From: JADJWR01 sp964509545
GTDB lineage: Bacteria; Pseudomonadota; Gammaproteobacteria; Burkholderiales; Burkholderiaceae_F
Assembly: GCA_964509545.1 (NCBI GenBank)
Contig: CAZDXQ010000009.1
Location: forward strand, 49,582 to 113,581
Length of the DNA stretch: 64,000 nucleotides
Reading direction: 5' to 3'
Part shown: positions 61,204 through 64,000 of the stretch, one piece after another
Position numbering within the stretch: position 1 is the first letter of the stretch
How the letters are laid out: each line of letters begins with the position of its first letter
Translations under genes and position numbers: made by a program
Notes under the pieces: generated by a model
What the model saw: only the letters and a program-made list of their open reading frames with translations
The model's database searches: none
Told to the model about the DNA's origin: nothing

Positions 61204-61826
61204 TGGGTCTGCGCATCTGGGGAAGGCTCAGTTCGATCAACGTGCAGAAGGTCGTGTGGACCGCAAGCGAACTGGGGTTGGCGTTCGAGCGCATCGACGC
61301 CGGCGGCAGCTTCGGCGGCAACAGGACGCCGGAGTACCTGCGCATGAACCCGAACGGCAAGATCCCGGTCATCGACGACGACGGCTTCGTGCTGTGGGAA
61401 TCGAATGCGATCGTCCGCTACCTCGCCGCGAAGCACGGCGCAGGCACGCTGTGGCCGACCGATCTGCGCCAGCGCGCCGATGCCGACCGCTGGATGGACT
61501 GGCACGCCTCCGAACTGATGCTGGCGATGCGCAACGCCTTCATGCAGCTGATCCGGACCGCGCCCGAGTCGCGTTCGCAGGCGCTGATCGACGAGTCCAA
61601 CAGCGCCACCGAAGCGCTGCTGGCGATCCTCGACGCGCAGCTGGTCGAGCGCGAATTCCTCTGCGGCGAGCGCTTCACGATGGGCGACATCGCCGTCGGC
61701 TGCTCGGCGCACCGCTGGTTCGGGCTGCCGCAGCCCCATGCGCCGCACGCCAACGTCGAACGCTGGTACCGCAGGCTGATGATGCGGCCGGCGGCGGCCG
61801 GCGTGCTGACGCTGCCGATCACATGA
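61203..61826 (+). CDS. glutathione S-transferase family protein
   Basis: 207-residue soluble protein. The thioredoxin-like N-terminal half (MGLRIWGRLSSINVQKVVWTASEL, then PNGKIPVIDDDGFVLWESNAIVRYL) holds the glutathione-binding ES motif. The helical C-terminal half ends at VLTLPIT. GGAGGA at 61194-61199 suits ATG 61203 better than 61200. It overlaps the aminotransferase stop, so co-translation is likely. Confidence 0.93.
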   Translation: MGLRIWGRLSSINVQKVVWTASELGLAFERIDAGGSFGGNRTPEYLRMNPNGKIPVIDDDGFVLWESNAIVRYLAAKHGAGTLWPTDLRQRADADRWMDWHASELMLAMRNAFMQLIRTAPESRSQALIDESNSATEALLAILDAQLVEREFLCGERFTMGDIAVGCSAHRWFGLPQPHAPHANVERWYRRLMMRPAAAGVLTLPIT

Positions 61827-61837
61827 GACACCCTGTG

Positions 61838-61942
61838 TCAACCCCCGGCCGTGTTGAGCAAGAGTTGAGCGGCGTGGTGGCGAGATGGGTCATAGGGTTT
61901 GCGGTCGACCCAAGCACGCCAGATCACGCGCAGCCAGGCGCG
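61838..61942 (-). mobile_element. possible transposase C-terminal remnant
   Basis: A minus-strand reading frame ends RAWLRVIWRAWVDRKPYDPSRHHAAQLLL, which resembles the C-terminal tail of some transposases (I recall IS110/IS116-like proteins, from memory only). The upstream part of the frame has no homology, so this would be a decayed fragment within the 261-nt gap between the GST and EamA genes. Confidence 0.35.
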
Positions 61943-62087
61943 GCCGGCATCGCGGGGGCGGGCGCAAGCGGTTGCGCTCGCCGGATCCCGCTCCGCCCCA
62001 AAGGCGAATGCTTCGAGCGTCTGCGAGAAGGTCGTCCGGTGCGCCGCGCGCAGTGGCATCAGCGCGGCCCGCTGCCATGACTTGCCC

Positions 62088-62996
62088 ATGAATTCGGCCA
62101 TCGCCACGACCGCCGCAGCGGCCGGCGCGGCATCCCGCGAGCGGCTCGGCCTGCTGCTCGGCCTGCTCGGCGTGCTGGCGTTCTCGCTGACGCTGCCGAT
62201 GACCCGGCTGGCGGTCGCCGAGCTTGACGCCTGGTTCGTGGCTTTCGGCCGCATGGCGCTCGCCGGCCTTGTCAGCGCGCTGTGGCTGCGGCTGGCACGC
62301 GCGCCGCGCCCCGCTGCCGAGCACCTGCCCTGGCTGGCCGGCTGCGTGGTCGGCGTGGTGATCGGCTTTCCGCTGTGCTCGTCTTTGGCGATGCGCACTC
62401 TGCCGGCGAACCACGGCGCCGTCATCAACGGCCTGCTGCCGTTCGCCACCGCGCTGCTTGCCGCGCTGTGGCTCGGCGAACGGCACCGAGCGCGCTTCTG
62501 GCTGTGTGCGGCGATCGGGTCGGCGATCGTCGTCGGCTTCGCGCTGCGCCAAGGCCTTGCCGTCGGTGCCGGCCATCTGTGGATGCTGGCGGCGGTGCTG
62601 ATCGGCGCCGTCGGCTATGTCGCCGGCGGGCGGCTGTCGCGCACCCTCGGTGGCGTGAACACCATCCTCTGGTCGCTGGTGCTGGCGCTGCCGCTGACGC
62701 TGCCGGTGGCGCTGTGGCTGGCCCTGGAAACGCCGCCGGCAGCCGGCGCAGCGGCCTGGGGTGCGCTGGCCTACGTGACGCTGATCTCGCAGGTCGCCGG
62801 CTTCTTTGCCTGGTACAACGGACTGGCGCTCGGCGGCATCGCCCGCGTCGGCCAGGTGCAGTTGCTGCAGGCGTTCTTCACCCTCGCCTTTGCCGGCCTG
62901 CTGTTCGGCGAGCAGGTCGAGCCGCTGACCTGGGCAGCGGCCATCGCCGTGGTCGTCACCATCGTCGTCGGCCGCACGGAAAGGAGCTTTCGATGA
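62088..62996 (+). CDS. EamA/DMT family transporter
   Basis: 302-residue inner-membrane permease with ten helices in two EamA repeats (GLLLGLLGVLAFSLTLPMTRLAVAELDAWFVAFGRMALAG and AGFFAWYNGLALGGIARVGQVQLLQAFFTLAFAG). Likely an amino acid or metabolite exporter. The stop overlaps the PhzF ATG (ATGA). ATG 62088 is preferred, as the first helix follows closely. Confidence 0.9.
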   Translation: MNSAIATTAAAAGAASRERLGLLLGLLGVLAFSLTLPMTRLAVAELDAWFVAFGRMALAGLVSALWLRLARAPRPAAEHLPWLAGCVVGVVIGFPLCSSLAMRTLPANHGAVINGLLPFATALLAALWLGERHRARFWLCAAIGSAIVVGFALRQGLAVGAGHLWMLAAVLIGAVGYVAGGRLSRTLGGVNTILWSLVLALPLTLPVALWLALETPPAAGAAAWGALAYVTLISQVAGFFAWYNGLALGGIARVGQVQLLQAFFTLAFAGLLFGEQVEPLTWAAAIAVVVTIVVGRTERSFR

Positions 62997-63883
62997 AGAC
63001 CTGTCGTTTCTTCACCTGCGACGTGTTCACCGACACTGCCTTCAGCGGCAATCCGCTGGCCGTGCTGCCCGACGCGCGCGGCCTGACGACGGCGCAGATG
63101 CAGGCCATCGCGCGCGAGTTCAACTACTCTGAAACGACCTTCGTTCTGCCGCCTGACGATGCGCGTCACATCGCGCGCGTTCGCATCTTCACGCCGGGCG
63201 GCGAACTGCCGTTCGCCGGCCATCCGACGATCGGCACTGCCTTCGTGCTGGCGACGATCGGCGCGATCGGCGCCGACATCGGCGCAATCGTCTTCGAGGA
63301 AGGCGTCGGTCCGGTACCCGTGGAAATCGTCCGCGACGGCGATCGCGTCACCCACTGCCGGCTGACGGCGGCGCGCCTGCCCGAACCCGGTCCGCCGCCA
63401 CCGCCGGCCTCGGCGCTGGCGAGGATGCTTTCGCTTGCCGACGGCGAAGTGCTCGACGGCAGCGCCTGCTGGTCCTGCGGCGTCCCGTTCCTGGTCGTGC
63501 CGCTGGCGGGCGTCGAGGCGTTGGCGCGCTGCACGCTCGACCTGCCGATCTGGCGCGAGGTGCTGTCGGACTACGCGACGCAGAAGGTCTATCCGGTCGC
63601 GCGGACCGGCGCAATGCGCTGGCGCGTGCGCATGTTCGCGCCCGGCGTCGGCGTGGCCGAAGATCCCGCCACAGGCTCGGCCGCCGCCGCATTTGCCGGC
63701 TGGCTTGCAACGCACGCGCCGCAACCGCGCGACGGCACGCTGGCGGTGCGGCTCGAACAGGGCATCGAAATGGGACGGCCGAGCGAACTGCAGGTCGAAC
63801 TCGACCTCCGCGAAGGCGCGATCACCGCCGTGCGCGTCGGCGGCGCGGCCGTGATGGTCGCCGAAGGCCAACTGCGCGTGTAG
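62993..63883 (+). CDS. PhzF family protein
   Basis: 296-residue isomerase-fold protein (diaminopimelate-epimerase-like duplicate domains). Recognised parts are FTDTAFSGNPLAVLPD, AREFNYSETTFVLP (the family Glu), RIFTPGGELPFAGHPTIGTA and the C-terminal GVAEDPATGSAAAAFAGWL. PhzF catalyses a step in phenazine synthesis; homologues without phenazine genes, as here, are of unknown role. An AAGGAG precedes the ATG. The last 117 nt of the window after its stop contain no gene. Confidence 0.93.
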   Translation: MKTCRFFTCDVFTDTAFSGNPLAVLPDARGLTTAQMQAIAREFNYSETTFVLPPDDARHIARVRIFTPGGELPFAGHPTIGTAFVLATIGAIGADIGAIVFEEGVGPVPVEIVRDGDRVTHCRLTAARLPEPGPPPPPASALARMLSLADGEVLDGSACWSCGVPFLVVPLAGVEALARCTLDLPIWREVLSDYATQKVYPVARTGAMRWRVRMFAPGVGVAEDPATGSAAAAFAGWLATHAPQPRDGTLAVRLEQGIEMGRPSELQVELDLREGAITAVRVGGAAVMVAEGQLRV

Positions 63884-64000
63884 CGACCCGGGTCAGAGGT
63901 TGGTCGAACGATGCTTGATCAACGGCAGCGCTGACAGCGCCGACTTCAGACCCGGGACTGGTCGCGGCGGCGGTCAGCCGGACCCGGTACCTTCTCCGGG

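Noticed and set aside
63884..64000. GGGTCAGA-type repeat shared with 17641-17670
   Set aside because: Only a short CCGGGTCAGA stretch is shared; too little to call a repeat family from two places.
1..64000. tRNA, rRNA or CRISPR elements
   Set aside because: No cloverleaf-like sequence with a convincing TpsiC arm, no rRNA conserved blocks, and no regularly spaced short repeats other than the 122-bp tandem array were seen.

Overview
The window is a strongly GC-rich chromosomal segment, very probably from a betaproteobacterium of Burkholderiales type. Supporting signs are the pyrG-kdsA pair, a soluble RnfB directly coupled to nth, DUF1841 and DUF1631 proteins, a 7Fe FdxA next to an Fpr-type reductase, and polyhydroxyalkanoate (PHA) genes. 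Genes are tightly packed, many overlap by 4 nt (ATGA, GTGA or TTGA), and no gap exceeds 300 nt. I see no rRNA, tRNA, CRISPR array, prophage or intact insertion sequence.

Layout. 0-5 kb: kdsA (cut by the window edge), pyrG and a panE-like reductase on minus; a small unknown protein and a methyltransferase on plus. 4.5-13.2 kb: a long minus-strand run of alaX, a cobalt-type nitrile hydratase (alpha, beta, accessory), a tricorn-like protease and a DUF924 protein; then a wax-ester synthase/DGAT diverging from an acyl-CoA-binding protein. 13.3-17.6 kb: a plus-strand iron/thiamine-type ABC importer. 17.8-18.5 kb: a DUF6516/winged-helix toxin-antitoxin-like pair. 18.7-33.2 kb: a minus-strand metabolic block with a PHA-granule protein, hydroxyacid dehydrogenase, NhaD-like antiporter, LutC, aminotransferase, CHRD protein, pncB, acyl-CoA dehydrogenase, PaaG-like isomerase and a branched-chain-type ABC importer with fused LivH-LivM permease.

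33.3-44.3 kb: mostly plus strand, with fdxA, fpr, an intracellular PHB depolymerase, a PA2779/PA2778 pair (small membrane protein plus C39-like lipoprotein peptidase), rnfB-nth, an EamA transporter facing DUF1841, two small cytochromes c, and a MoxR ATPase and VWA protein separated by a GNAT and a GFA protein. 44.3-50.4 kb: minus strand, DUF1631 and a coupled htpG / DNA glycosylase / spermidine-synthase-like run. 50.7-64 kb: DM13 protein, DMT transporter, MdlAB-type ABC exporter, formate-THF ligase, then a MocR regulator and GNAT diverging from an aminotransferase-GST pair across a repeat-type operator, and an EamA-PhzF pair.

Themes are carbon and energy storage (wax ester/DGAT, ACBP, PHA depolymerase, PHA-granule protein), acyl-CoA metabolism with an attached importer, and amino-acid or keto-acid interconversion. 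The most unusual points are a 122-bp tandem array duplicating the end of alaX, a palindromic repeat inserted in frame into a DNA glycosylase and related repeats elsewhere, and a strong terminator-like hairpin inside the first codons of the PA2778-type peptidase.
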